From: an uncultured Bacteroidia bacterium
Lineage (GTDB): Bacteria > Bacteroidota > Bacteroidia > Bacteroidales > Prolixibacteraceae
Direction of reading: 5' to 3'
Assembly (NCBI GenBank): GCA_903907075.1
Contig: CAIVMQ010000029.1
Location: 1 to 64,000 of the forward strand
DNA length: 64,000 nt
Notes under the pieces: generated by a model
The model's database searches: none
What the model was told of the DNA's origin: nothing
What the model saw: only the letters and a program-made list of their open reading frames with translations
In this document: positions 42,877 to 52,100 of the stretch, piece after piece
Numbering within the stretch: the stretch's first letter is position 1
How the letters are laid out: each line of letters starts with the position of its first letter
Made by a program: the position numbers and the translations under genes

Positions 42877-44241
42877 ATGAGTACAACTTATGATTTAGCA
42901 ATTATTGGCGGTGGACCTGCCGGTTATGTCGCAGCTGAAAGAGCTGGTAAAAAAGGACTTAAAGTCGTATTAATTGAAAAAAGCGAGCTTGGTGGTGTTT
43001 GCCTTAATGAAGGATGTATTCCCACTAAGACATTACTTTACAGCGCTAAACTTTATGACAATGCCGTAGGTGCAGGGAAATACGGAGTTGAGGCCAAAGA
43101 GGTCACCTTCGATTTCACCAAAATGATGGACCGCAAGGAAAAAGTTGTCAAAAAATTGGTCGGTGGTGTTGGAATGAAGATGAAAGAGCATCATGTAGAA
43201 GTGATCAAAGAATGGGCAACCATTACTGGTCGTTCGGCTGCCGGAATTGCAATCGCTGTAGGGCCCAAAGAGATTATTGCCACTAACCTTTTGATATGCA
43301 CCGGTTCCGAAGCATTTATGCCTCCAATTCCAGGACTCGGAGCACCCGGTGATCTGATCCTTACAAACAGGGAGATCCTTCAGCTTAAGGAGCGTCCAGA
43401 ATCATTAGTAATTATTGGAGGTGGTGTTATCGGCCTCGAATTTGCAAGTTTCTATAACAGCCTTGGCACCAAAGTAACAATCATCGAGATGCTTGATGAA
43501 ATCCTTACCGGGATGGATCGTGAGATGAGTGAGATGCTTAGAAAGGATTATACAAAAAGAGGAATCACCTTTAACCTCTCGGCTAAAGTTACCAAAGTAA
43601 AAGGTAATGAGGTATTTTTTGAGAAAGATGGCAAGACAACCTCTATAACGGGTGAGAAAATCCTTGTTAGCGTAGGACGCAAGCCAAACACAACAGGTTT
43701 TGGCCTCGAAAACATCGGTGTAGAACTAAATCGTGGCGGTATTAAGGTTGACGAAAAGATGCGCACCAATGTGCCTAATGTGTATGCGGCTGGTGATGTT
43801 ACCGGATTCTCCCTCCTTGCTCATACCGCGAGTCGCGAAGGTGAAGTGGTTGTGAACAACCTTACCGGACGTTCAGACCAGATGCGTTACAATGCTATCC
43901 CAGGTGTGGTCTATACAAATCCTGAATTCTCAGGGGTTGGATTGACAGAAGAGAGTGCAAAAGCACAAAATATAGAATACAAAGTCTCTAAACTACCGCT
44001 GGCGTTTGCAGGTCGTTTTATTGCTGAAAACGAAGGTGGAGTAGGGCTTTGCAAAGTACTTATTGGCGCAAAATACGGCGAAGTACTTGGTGTTCACATC
44101 CTTGGTAACCCATCTGGCGAAATTATCTATGGAGCTTCAATGGCAATCGAAATGGAGATGACCATCAAAGAGATGGAAGAGGTGATTTTCCCTCATCCAA
44201 CAATTTCTGAAATATTTAAAGAGACTATATTCTCATTTTAA
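42877..44241 (+). CDS. lpdA: Dihydrolipoyl dehydrogenase (E3)
   Basis: FAD enzyme that re-oxidises dihydrolipoate with NAD+. The 454 residues have the FAD motif AIIGGGPAGYVAAERAG, the redox disulfide Cys42/Cys47 (GGVCLNEGCIPT), the NAD motif VIIGGGVIGLEFASF, the FAD-binding AAGDVTGFSLLAHTA and the catalytic C-terminal His in FPHPTISE. The ATG at 42877, preceded by AGGAG (42864-42868), is chosen over a start that would overlap E2. Followed by E1 after 42 bp. Confidence 0.96.
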   Translation: MSTTYDLAIIGGGPAGYVAAERAGKKGLKVVLIEKSELGGVCLNEGCIPTKTLLYSAKLYDNAVGAGKYGVEAKEVTFDFTKMMDRKEKVVKKLVGGVGMKMKEHHVEVIKEWATITGRSAAGIAIAVGPKEIIATNLLICTGSEAFMPPIPGLGAPGDLILTNREILQLKERPESLVIIGGGVIGLEFASFYNSLGTKVTIIEMLDEILTGMDREMSEMLRKDYTKRGITFNLSAKVTKVKGNEVFFEKDGKTTSITGEKILVSVGRKPNTTGFGLENIGVELNRGGIKVDEKMRTNVPNVYAAGDVTGFSLLAHTASREGEVVVNNLTGRSDQMRYNAIPGVVYTNPEFSGVGLTEESAKAQNIEYKVSKLPLAFAGRFIAENEGGVGLCKVLIGAKYGEVLGVHILGNPSGEIIYGASMAIEMEMTIKEMEEVIFPHPTISEIFKETIFSF

Positions 44242-44283
44242 TAAGGCGATTAGTTATCCCCTCCACATCAATTAAAAGCAGTT

Positions 44284-46752
44284 ATGCCTAAAGTTCAGTT
44301 TATTGACCCTAGCTTGGCCCGAAAAGGCGGTGAGATTACATTTAAACCAATTCCGGTTAATCAATATTCAAAAACAATCGCAGAAGAGAAGAAAAACTTT
44401 TCAAACGACGATTTTGTGCGCATCTACCACGATATGGTAGTGATCCGGGAGTTCGAAACAATGCTAAACCTGATTAAAACAACAGGCGAATATAGTGGCG
44501 TACCTTATGATCATCCAGGTCCTGCGCATCTCTCTGCAGGACAGGAAGCGGCAGCTGTCGGAATGGCTTATCTTCTTACCGTAGACGATTTTATATTTGG
44601 ATCCCATCGAAGCCATGGCGAGATTTTAGCAAAAGGGTTAAGCGCCATAGCTAAATTAAGCGATGCCGATCTGACACAGATCATGGAATCGTTCTTCGAT
44701 GGCGTTGTCTTAAAAGTGGTAAAGAAAGATTTCAAAGGAACAACCAAAGAGCTGGGGCGCAGATTCTTAATCTATGGAACCTTAGCCGAAATCTTTGCAC
44801 GGGAGACAGGGTTCAACAAAGGACTTGGAGGCAGTATGCATGCCTTCTTCACCCCATTTGGTGTATATCCGAACAATGCCATCGTTGGTGGTAGCGGAGA
44901 TATCTCTGTTGGTGCGGCATTATATAAAAAGGTGAATCGTAAACCAGGAATGGTTGTTGCCAATATTGGCGATGCTTCAATGGCTTGCGGACCTGTATGG
45001 GAAGGATTATCCTTTGCTTCAATGGATCAGTTCAATGAACTATGGGAAGGTGATATGAAGGGTGGTCTACCGGTTATTTTCAATGTGATGAATAATCAAT
45101 ACGGTATGGGTGGACAAACCTGTGGCGAGACCATGGGCTTTGGTAAAGTTGCTCGAATCGGTGCAGGAGTAAACCCAGCACAGATGCATTCTGAGAGTGT
45201 CGATGGCTATAATCCATTGGCAGTCATCGATGCTTATCGCCGCAAGCGTCAACTTATTGAAGAGAAAAAAGGGCCTATCCTCCTCGAGGTTCTCACCTAT
45301 CGCTATAGTGGCCACTCCCCTTCCGATGCTTCATCGTACCGCTCAAAAGAGGAGATCGAAGCGTGGCAGGCACAAGACAGTATCCACTCGTTTGGCAAGA
45401 GCCTGATCGAAGCAAAGGTGACGTCTCAAAATAATCTCGATTCGATCTGGACAGATATCAAGCAGATCATGGTAGAGATCCTTAAACTGTCGATTAATGA
45501 TGAGATCTCACCACGGATGGATATCCAAAAACGTCCGGAACAAATTGGAGAAATGATTTTTTCTAACCAATCGGTAGATAAAATGGACGACCGTGCTCCA
45601 GAGGTTAACCATCCAATGGAGGAAAACCCGCGGGTTATTCAGATATCCAAAAAAGAGCGTTTTGCCTTCGATGCCGATGGTAAACCATTCTCGAAAATGA
45701 AACAATACCAATTGCGTGACGGAATATTTGACGCTATTGTAGATCGTTTTTACAAAGACCCGACCTTAGTGGCCTACGGTGAAGAGAACCGTGACTGGGG
45801 TGGAGCATTCGCTGTTTACCGCGGACTTACTGAAGCGCTACCTTATCACCGGCTCTTTAATTCACCCATCTCCGAAGCCTCAATCGTGGGAACAGCAATC
45901 GGCTATGCGATGTGCGGAGGACGAGTAATTCCGGAGATCATGTATTGCGATTTCCTTGGACGATGTGGCGACGAAGTGTTTAACCAACTTCCAAAATGGC
46001 AGGCAATGAGTGGGAATATGCTCAAGATGCCTGTAGTGATGCGTGTATCTGTAGGTTCAAAATACGGTGCTCAGCACTCACAAGACTGGACCTCGTTGGT
46101 TGCCCATATCCCCGGATTAAAAGTTGTTTTTCCGGTAACCCCATACGACGCAAAAGGGCTTATGAACAGTGCCTTACAAGGTACAGACCCTGTTATTTTC
46201 TTCGAGAGCCAACGTGTTTATGATATTGGTGAGCAATTCCATCAAGGTGGAGTTCCGGAAGGGTATTACGAGATCCCTTTCGGTGAACCGGATATTAAAC
46301 GCGAAGGGAAAGATATTACAATCCTGACCATCGGTGCAACCCTTTATCGTGCCCTTGATGCAGCTAAGATCCTACAAGAGAAATATGATTTGTCGGCCGA
46401 AGTTATCGACGCAAGATCATTAGTTCCATTTAACTATGAAGCTGTTTTGGCATCGGTTAAAAAGACAGGACGGATAATTATTTCGGGAGATGCCACTTCG
46501 CGTGGTTCGTTTCTTAATGAGTTGGCCCGAAACGTTACTGAACTCGCTTTCGATCACCTTGATGCTCCACCGGTTGTTGTAGGCTCAAGAAACTGGATCA
46601 CTCCTGCCTACGAGCTTGAGGAGGCATTCTTTCCACAACCAGAATGGTTTATTGATGCCATTCACGAAAAGATTATGCCATTGAAGGGGCATGTTTCCAG
46701 TCAAAACTTTAGCGATCTGGAACAGATACGCAGAGCAAAACTAGGAGTTTAA
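44284..46752 (+). CDS. Thiamine-diphosphate dehydrogenase E1, alpha and beta fused
   Basis: Decarboxylates a 2-oxo acid (or cleaves an acyloin such as acetoin) and acylates E2. Of 822 residues, about 30-400 are the alpha part with the ThDP/Mg motif NIGDASMACGPVWEG...NVMNNQYGM, and about 475-822 the beta part (VAYGEENRDWGGAFAVYRGL, GVPEGYYEIPFGEPDI, VIDARSLVPF). The fusion is common for the branched-chain/acetoin type in Bacteroidota. It follows E2 and E3 in an unusual gene order. Substrate is open: pyruvate, branched 2-oxo acid, acetoin or a related acyloin. Confidence 0.9.
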   Translation: MPKVQFIDPSLARKGGEITFKPIPVNQYSKTIAEEKKNFSNDDFVRIYHDMVVIREFETMLNLIKTTGEYSGVPYDHPGPAHLSAGQEAAAVGMAYLLTVDDFIFGSHRSHGEILAKGLSAIAKLSDADLTQIMESFFDGVVLKVVKKDFKGTTKELGRRFLIYGTLAEIFARETGFNKGLGGSMHAFFTPFGVYPNNAIVGGSGDISVGAALYKKVNRKPGMVVANIGDASMACGPVWEGLSFASMDQFNELWEGDMKGGLPVIFNVMNNQYGMGGQTCGETMGFGKVARIGAGVNPAQMHSESVDGYNPLAVIDAYRRKRQLIEEKKGPILLEVLTYRYSGHSPSDASSYRSKEEIEAWQAQDSIHSFGKSLIEAKVTSQNNLDSIWTDIKQIMVEILKLSINDEISPRMDIQKRPEQIGEMIFSNQSVDKMDDRAPEVNHPMEENPRVIQISKKERFAFDADGKPFSKMKQYQLRDGIFDAIVDRFYKDPTLVAYGEENRDWGGAFAVYRGLTEALPYHRLFNSPISEASIVGTAIGYAMCGGRVIPEIMYCDFLGRCGDEVFNQLPKWQAMSGNMLKMPVVMRVSVGSKYGAQHSQDWTSLVAHIPGLKVVFPVTPYDAKGLMNSALQGTDPVIFFESQRVYDIGEQFHQGGVPEGYYEIPFGEPDIKREGKDITILTIGATLYRALDAAKILQEKYDLSAEVIDARSLVPFNYEAVLASVKKTGRIIISGDATSRGSFLNELARNVTELAFDHLDAPPVVVGSRNWITPAYELEEAFFPQPEWFIDAIHEKIMPLKGHVSSQNFSDLEQIRRAKLGV

Positions 46753-46783
46753 TCAAAGCAAGCTGAATTAAATAAATAAAAAT

Positions 46784-46865
46784 GCCACAAAGACTCTAAG
46801 ACTCAAAGTTACACTAAGATTATCCTTTAAAATCAGGCTTTGGTGAAACTTAGTGCCTTGGCGGC
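46784..46865. repeat. Inverted repeat inside the dehydrogenase operon
   Basis: Imperfect arms, GCCACAAAGACTCTAAG... (46784-46818) and ...TTAGTGCCTTGGCGGC (46838-46865), form a stem-loop in the 166-bp gap between E1 and the PHP gene. This GCC(A/G)C-AAAG-ACTAAG palindrome type is a recurrent intergenic repeat in Bacteroidota. It could tune the expression of the downstream three genes. Confidence 0.6.
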
Positions 46866-46918
46866 AAAAAGATATACAGTCTACAAATTCTCTTTTATTG
46901 ACGATTAAATAAGACATT

Positions 46919-48148
46919 ATGGATTTTTGGAAAGGTTTTCCCGAAAAGAGTGAATTGTTAGCTTGGGCTCAGAAAAAACGTGACGGAAATATCCGCCTTG
47001 TAAATGCACATATGCATACCCCCTATTCATTTAGTGCATTCACGGATATCACTCAGCCACTGAATATGGCGGTAAAAGAGGGCGTCAGCGTTGTAGGGAT
47101 AAACGACTTCTATACTACTGAAGGTTATAAAGAATGGGCATCAGGTTGCAGTGAACGAAAATTATTCCCCCTCTTTAATATTGAATACATTAGTCTAAAT
47201 AGTGATGATCAGGCTGCTGGAATTAAGGTGAACGATCCGAATAATCCGGGACGAACCTATCTTAGTGGCAAGGGCCTTGCTTATCCGGCACACCTTCCTG
47301 CCCCTTACGATACAAAACTTAAGTCGGTACTCAAGGAATCAAATATTCAGGTTCAAAAGATGTGTGACCGGCTAAATGAAGTCTTAAAAAAATGCAATGC
47401 CGGTTTCCAGCTTGACTATACTGAGATTAAAGCAACAATGACCAAAGGAATGGTCAGAGAGAGGCATCTGGCAAAAGCACTTCGAAAAAAAATCAACGAC
47501 AATTGCATTACAATCTTTGACAAACAGCTAATTTATAAAAATATATTTGGAGGGAAAGCACTCCAGTCAGACTATGACAATGCTGCGGCAATCGAAAATG
47601 AGATTCGGGGGAATTTGCTCAAGGCTGGTGGAGCAGCCTTTATAGCTGAAAGTCCTAAGGCATTTTTAGATATGGAGACCGTATGCCAGATGATCCTCAA
47701 AGCGGGAGGAATACCTACTTATCCTTTCCTTGCTGACGATAACAATGGGAATTTCACAGAATTCGAAGGATCTAAGGAAAAGGCGTTAAAAACGCTTAAA
47801 AAACGGAATATCTGTTCCGTAGAGTTTATCACCACGCGAAATAGTCTTGCAACTTTAGAAGAATACGCCATTTTTTTCAATGCAAACGGATTCGTAGTAA
47901 CTTTTGGTTCCGAGCATAACACCCCTGCAATGGAACCTATTGAACTCTTTGCCAGAGGAAACACTCCTTTAAGTGAGATGTTGCTTGAGATCAATTATCA
48001 AGGGGCTTGCATAACCGCAGCACATCAATATCTTGTTGCAAAAGAGGGATCGGGATATCTCAATTCAGAGGGGAAACCCAAACTGAATGAGAGGGAAAAA
48101 TTCGTAGCTCTAGGTAAAGCATTAATTGAATATCAGATAAAAAACTAA
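46919..48148 (+). CDS. PHP-domain protein (putative metal-dependent phosphoesterase)
   Basis: PHP proteins are phosphoesterases or related hydrolases with a trinuclear metal site. The 409 residues show motif I NAHMHTPYSFSAFTD near 29-43, a changed motif II (VGINDFYTTEGY, with Phe where a His usually follows Asp), and a late GSEHNTPAMEP. A helical insert of about 200 residues sits between them. The substrate is unknown; the operon context suggests a phosphorylated sugar or polyol. The SDR gene starts 2 bp after its stop, so these two are firmly linked. Confidence 0.8.
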   Translation: MDFWKGFPEKSELLAWAQKKRDGNIRLVNAHMHTPYSFSAFTDITQPLNMAVKEGVSVVGINDFYTTEGYKEWASGCSERKLFPLFNIEYISLNSDDQAAGIKVNDPNNPGRTYLSGKGLAYPAHLPAPYDTKLKSVLKESNIQVQKMCDRLNEVLKKCNAGFQLDYTEIKATMTKGMVRERHLAKALRKKINDNCITIFDKQLIYKNIFGGKALQSDYDNAAAIENEIRGNLLKAGGAAFIAESPKAFLDMETVCQMILKAGGIPTYPFLADDNNGNFTEFEGSKEKALKTLKKRNICSVEFITTRNSLATLEEYAIFFNANGFVVTFGSEHNTPAMEPIELFARGNTPLSEMLLEINYQGACITAAHQYLVAKEGSGYLNSEGKPKLNEREKFVALGKALIEYQIKN

Positions 48149-48150
48149 CT

Positions 48151-49335
48151 ATGAATAGCCAAATTATTAGCCGTGTAATTCCAGCTATTCGAATGCTGAC
48201 ATCCCAACATCAAGTAATGGTTGCGAGATTCGATGATCGCAGCGAACTAGTGAATGCAGAGAATCACACAGATCTTATTAAACTCGAATTTATAAAAAAA
48301 GAATCCGAGATATTAATCGTTGATGAGACATCAGAACCAGAAGAGATTATTGATGATTTACAAGTAAAATTATCAGCCTGGTTTGACTCTAAAGCGAAGC
48401 AGCCCGACTATATCCTCCTCAAAGGGATTGGGATAATCGCGATTGCACAGAGTGCTTCAGAGCTAGATCTTCTATTGGGTTCTTCAAATCAAAATACAAA
48501 GGCACAGAATGGTCGGGTTCAAAACAAGATAATCATTGTTACCGGTGGTGCGCAGGGATTTGGCGGAGGAATTGCTGAATTACTTTATGCTCAAGGGGCT
48601 AATGTTGTTATTGCAGACTTAAACCAAGAGACTGGAGAGCAAATGGTTGCAACATTAAATGCTCACAATCAGACCAACCAGGCATACTTTGTAAAAGTTA
48701 ACGTAGCCAATGCAGAGTCTGTTGAAGCTATGGTTGCAGAGACGGTGAAACATTTTGGTGGATTAGATGCCATCATTAGTAATGCAGGCATACTGCGCGC
48801 CGGGGGCCTGGATGAAATGAGCGCCGAAACCTTCTCCTTAATGACTGACGTTAATTACACGGGTTATTTTCTCTGTGCCAAATATGGCTCAGCAGTGATG
48901 AAAACTCAGTCACACTATAAGTCTGATTATTTTACCGATATCATTCAGATAAATTCAAAATCAGGATTAAAAGGGAGCAACCGAAATTTCGCCTATGCAG
49001 GTGGTAAATTTGGAGGAATTGGACTGACTCAGTCATTCGCAATGGAACTTATGCCCTACCGGATAAAAGTAAATTCAATATGTCCGGGCAATTTCTTCGA
49101 AGGTCCACTTTGGAGCGATCCGCAAAAAGGGTTGTTTGTTCAATATCTTAAGGCGGGTAAAGTGCCTGGTGCTAAAGAGATTAAAGATGTGAAAGCCTTT
49201 TATGAGGCTCAGGTTCCTGCCGGACGAGGATGCCGTGTTATTGATGTGATACGTGCAATATTCTATGTAATGGAACAAGAGTATGAAACCGGACAGGCAG
49301 TGCCAGTGACAGGAGGTCAGAATATGCTAAACTAA
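48151..49335 (+). CDS. Short-chain dehydrogenase with N-terminal extension (SrlD/aldolase-SDR related)
   Basis: NAD(P)-dependent oxidoreductase, probably acting on a polyol or ketose (phosphate). Residues 125-394 are a complete classical SDR: VTGGAQGFGGGIAELL, ISNAGILRAGG, catalytic INSKSG and YAGGK, and the ending GQAVPVTGGQNM, as in sorbitol-6-phosphate dehydrogenases. Residues 1-125 (PDYILLKGIGIIAIAQSAS) resemble the linker of bifunctional class II aldolase/SDR proteins, with the aldolase itself missing. It lies between the PHP and SorE-like genes. Confidence 0.85.
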   Translation: MNSQIISRVIPAIRMLTSQHQVMVARFDDRSELVNAENHTDLIKLEFIKKESEILIVDETSEPEEIIDDLQVKLSAWFDSKAKQPDYILLKGIGIIAIAQSASELDLLLGSSNQNTKAQNGRVQNKIIIVTGGAQGFGGGIAELLYAQGANVVIADLNQETGEQMVATLNAHNQTNQAYFVKVNVANAESVEAMVAETVKHFGGLDAIISNAGILRAGGLDEMSAETFSLMTDVNYTGYFLCAKYGSAVMKTQSHYKSDYFTDIIQINSKSGLKGSNRNFAYAGGKFGGIGLTQSFAMELMPYRIKVNSICPGNFFEGPLWSDPQKGLFVQYLKAGKVPGAKEIKDVKAFYEAQVPAGRGCRVIDVIRAIFYVMEQEYETGQAVPVTGGQNMLN

Positions 49336-49382
49336 CGGCTAGCAAAAAACGAGAAACATAACTAAAAACATAATAGATTATC

Positions 49383-50657
49383 ATGAAAACACGTGCTGTA
49401 AGACTATACGGAAAAAAAGATTTACGACTCGAAGAGTTTGAATTACCGGCCATAAAGGATAACGAAATACTTGCTAAAGTAATATGCGACAGCTTATGCA
49501 TGTCATCGTATAAAGCGGCAAGCCAAGGGTCAGACCACAAAAGAATCCCTAATGATTGCACCATTAAACCTGTGATTATTGGCCATGAATTTGCCGGAAC
49601 ATTAATTGAGATTGGCTCCAAATGGAAAGATAAATTTAAAGTTGGCGATAAGTTCTCGATCCAACCCGCACTCAACTATCCGGACAGTCCTGCTGGTGTT
49701 ATGGGTGCTCCCGGATACTCTTACCAATTTATCGGAGGAGATGCCACCTACGTGATAATCCCGAATGAGGTGATGGAACTCGATTGCCTTCTCCCTTTTA
49801 CCGGCGAAGGATTTTACCCGGCCTCATTATCCGAACCGCTCTCATGCGTTATTGGAGCTATTCACGCCAATTACCATACTACACCCGGATCATATGTCCA
49901 TAAAATGGAGATTGTCGATGGAGGAAAGATGGCACTATTAGCCGGTGTTGGACCTATGGGTCTTGCAGCAATCAATTATGTACTGCATCGCGAAGATCGC
50001 AAACCATCGTTGCTTGTAATCACCGATATTGATCAGACACGGCTTGATCGGGCAGCCAGTCTCTATACTGTTGAATTTGCAGCCTCACGTGGCATTGATC
50101 TGAGATATGTAAACACCTCTACTTTCACCAATGCCGTTGAAGCGTTAAAAGCGATTTCAGGAGGAGAAGGGTATAACGATGTATTTGTCTTTGCTCCTGT
50201 TGCTCCTGTGGTGGAACAGGCCGATGCACTGCTGGCATTTGATGGATGTTTGAATTTCTTCGCCGGACCATCAGACCCTAATTTCAAGGCCACCCTTAAT
50301 TTCTACAATGTTCATTACGAATATACCCATATCGTTGGGACTAGCGGAGGCAATACCAACGATATGAGAGAGGCAATTAAGCTGATGTCTGCAGGTTTAG
50401 ATCCCGCAGGATTAGTAACCCATATAGGTGGTCTCAATTCAGTTATTGATGCAACCTTGCATCTTCCTGAAATTCCAGGTGGGAAAAAATTGATCTACAA
50501 CCATATCGAAATGCCTCTTACGCCCATTGCAGATTTTGCAGCCAAAGGACAAACAAATTCTACCTATGCTGAACTCGCAAAGATTTGTGATAATCACAAA
50601 GGACTTTGGAGTACAGAGGCAGAAGCTTATCTGCTCGAAAACGCAGAGAACTTATAG
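49383..50657 (+). CDS. Medium-chain zinc-type dehydrogenase, L-sorbose-1-phosphate reductase-like
   Basis: MDR-family oxidoreductase resembling SorE, which reduces sorbose-1-phosphate to glucitol-6-phosphate. The 424 residues carry VIIGHEFAGTLIEIG, a catalytic-domain Cys in CDSLCMSSYK, SEPLSCVIGAIHANYH, and a Rossmann segment LLAGVGPMGLAAINYVL. The structural-zinc four-Cys lobe of alcohol dehydrogenases is absent. Last gene of the operon, 47 bp after the SDR and followed by a terminator. With the SDR it forms a pair that could interconvert ketose-phosphate and polyol-phosphate epimers. Confidence 0.82.
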   Translation: MKTRAVRLYGKKDLRLEEFELPAIKDNEILAKVICDSLCMSSYKAASQGSDHKRIPNDCTIKPVIIGHEFAGTLIEIGSKWKDKFKVGDKFSIQPALNYPDSPAGVMGAPGYSYQFIGGDATYVIIPNEVMELDCLLPFTGEGFYPASLSEPLSCVIGAIHANYHTTPGSYVHKMEIVDGGKMALLAGVGPMGLAAINYVLHREDRKPSLLVITDIDQTRLDRAASLYTVEFAASRGIDLRYVNTSTFTNAVEALKAISGGEGYNDVFVFAPVAPVVEQADALLAFDGCLNFFAGPSDPNFKATLNFYNVHYEYTHIVGTSGGNTNDMREAIKLMSAGLDPAGLVTHIGGLNSVIDATLHLPEIPGGKKLIYNHIEMPLTPIADFAAKGQTNSTYAELAKICDNHKGLWSTEAEAYLLENAENL

Positions 50658-50679
50658 AAATTCATCTCATTTTAAAAGA

Positions 50680-50717
50680 AGAACCCGTTTCATCGATATG
50701 AAATGGGTTTTTCTTTT
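50680..50717 (+). terminator. Terminator of the dehydrogenase operon
   Basis: AACCCGTTTCAT pairs with ATGAAATGGGTT around CGAT (one G-U pair), followed by TTTCTTTT. It is also placed to stop convergent transcription from the peroxiredoxin gene. Confidence 0.75.
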
Positions 50718-50758
50718 ATGGTCCATAAAGTTTCTCGTATTTTAATTTACATTTAGGC

Positions 50759-51493
50759 TTACATCTTCTTAAACCACATATAGGAACCTACATTATAATA
50801 GGATAATTTAAGATCAGGATTGGCAGCAATCTCCTTCGCGGTGTAAGGAAACTGTGGGATCAAAACATCATCACCCTGATGCCAATTTGCAGGCATTAGA
50901 TAGCGATCTTTTCCTGAACCTGCGGTCTGGAGCGCAAGGAGTGTTCGTTGAATCTCATCCATATTCCGGCCAATATTCATAGGATAAAAATAGATTGCCG
51001 CAATTTTATTCTCCGGATTAATGATAAAAACACCACGGACATCTTTTGAGGTACTTATGTTGGAATGAAGCATCCCATAACTTCTTGAAATTAAAAATTT
51101 ACTATCGTCAATGATAGGAAAATTAATTTTCGTAGGTTCCATATTCTTATAGGTAGTCTCTTCCAACGATTTCTTCCACATAAAATGTTTTTCAAGATCA
51201 TCAGTTGAAATAATCAACAATTTAGTATTCAGTTTTTCAAAATTATCCTGCAAATGAGCCAATGTCAAAATCTCGGTAGTGCAAACGGGGGTAAAATCAC
51301 GCGGATGACTAAAAATTATTTTCCATTTATTCCCATAATCGAGAGGGAAATTAAGAACTCCCGAGGTAGTTTCGGCAGTAAATGAGGGTGCATCGTCACC
51401 AATCATCGGAATACTGGTATTGACTTTGTCCTGCGACCAAAGATGGCCAGCGACAAATAAAAGCATTGCAACTAAAATCAAACGTGTTTTCAT
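50759..51493 (-). CDS. Exported 1-Cys peroxiredoxin (Prx6/AhpC2 type)
   Basis: Thiol peroxidase that reduces peroxides. The 244 residues begin with a signal peptide (MKTRLILVAMLLFVAGHLWS), followed by GDDAPSFTAETTSG, the peroxidatic Cys71 in FSHPRDFTPVCTTE, and the long Prx6-type C-terminal domain (YPMNIGRNMDEIQRTLLAL, PANWHQGDDVLIP). Cys71 is the only cysteine, so the mechanism must be 1-Cys with an external reductant. Periplasmic location is unusual for this subfamily. No partner reductase is nearby. Confidence 0.9.
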   Translation of the reverse strand: MKTRLILVAMLLFVAGHLWSQDKVNTSIPMIGDDAPSFTAETTSGVLNFPLDYGNKWKIIFSHPRDFTPVCTTEILTLAHLQDNFEKLNTKLLIISTDDLEKHFMWKKSLEETTYKNMEPTKINFPIIDDSKFLISRSYGMLHSNISTSKDVRGVFIINPENKIAAIYFYPMNIGRNMDEIQRTLLALQTAGSGKDRYLMPANWHQGDDVLIPQFPYTAKEIAANPDLKLSYYNVGSYMWFKKM

Positions 51494-52100
51494 AATACAA
51501 AGTTTTTAATTTATTAAAAAAAGCGTTTAAACTATTCGCGAATCAAATTAAACTATCAAAAAACTTTCTGTTGTGTTGCACTAGGTACATGAGAAGAGGA
51601 TTTAGTAAAGAATGAATTCTATTCCCATCTTTATTTTCGTGTTTTAAAAAAGTGAACTTCTTTGGAGAAAAACTCCTTACCTCGAATTTCGACTAAAATT
51701 ACTATGCTTATTTAGACTGAATCCATACAATAATACAATCACAGAAAGATGAAAACAAGAAAATTTTGATTTTTTAAATTCTAAATTGAAATCAACACCT
51801 ATCTATCTGTTATATTGACAGATAAAAACAAACAGACAGATTTTATTTAGAATCAAGGGGGAATAGATCAAAAGCCAGCTGTAAAAAATCATAATAATAA
51901 CTATATCAATAGCTTATGAATTAAAATCTCGCTAATAAAACAGTTATTTTACACTTTAAATAAATTATTTACAACTCCTAAATAGTTAATTCAGGAAACT
52001 AAATTTTGATAAATAAATATTCTGCACTGGCAAAGACGTAAAATATACTTACACTATTTTGGCAGATAATAAAATAATAGGTATGGAGAAAAATAGATTC
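51494..52100. other. Gene-free interval
   Basis: 607 bp of very AT-rich DNA between two minus-strand genes. I find no credible coding frame and no recognisable RNA. The only structure seen is a short inverted repeat TATCTGT-N7-ACAGATA (51804-51824). Confidence 0.5.

Noticed and set aside
44284-46752. Calling the E1 gene pyruvate or branched-chain specific
   Set aside because: Sequence features alone cannot separate pyruvate, branched-chain and acetoin types, and the operon is unusual.
51494-52100. Riboswitch or small RNA upstream of the peroxiredoxin gene
   Set aside because: Only one 7-bp inverted repeat and no recognisable aptamer.
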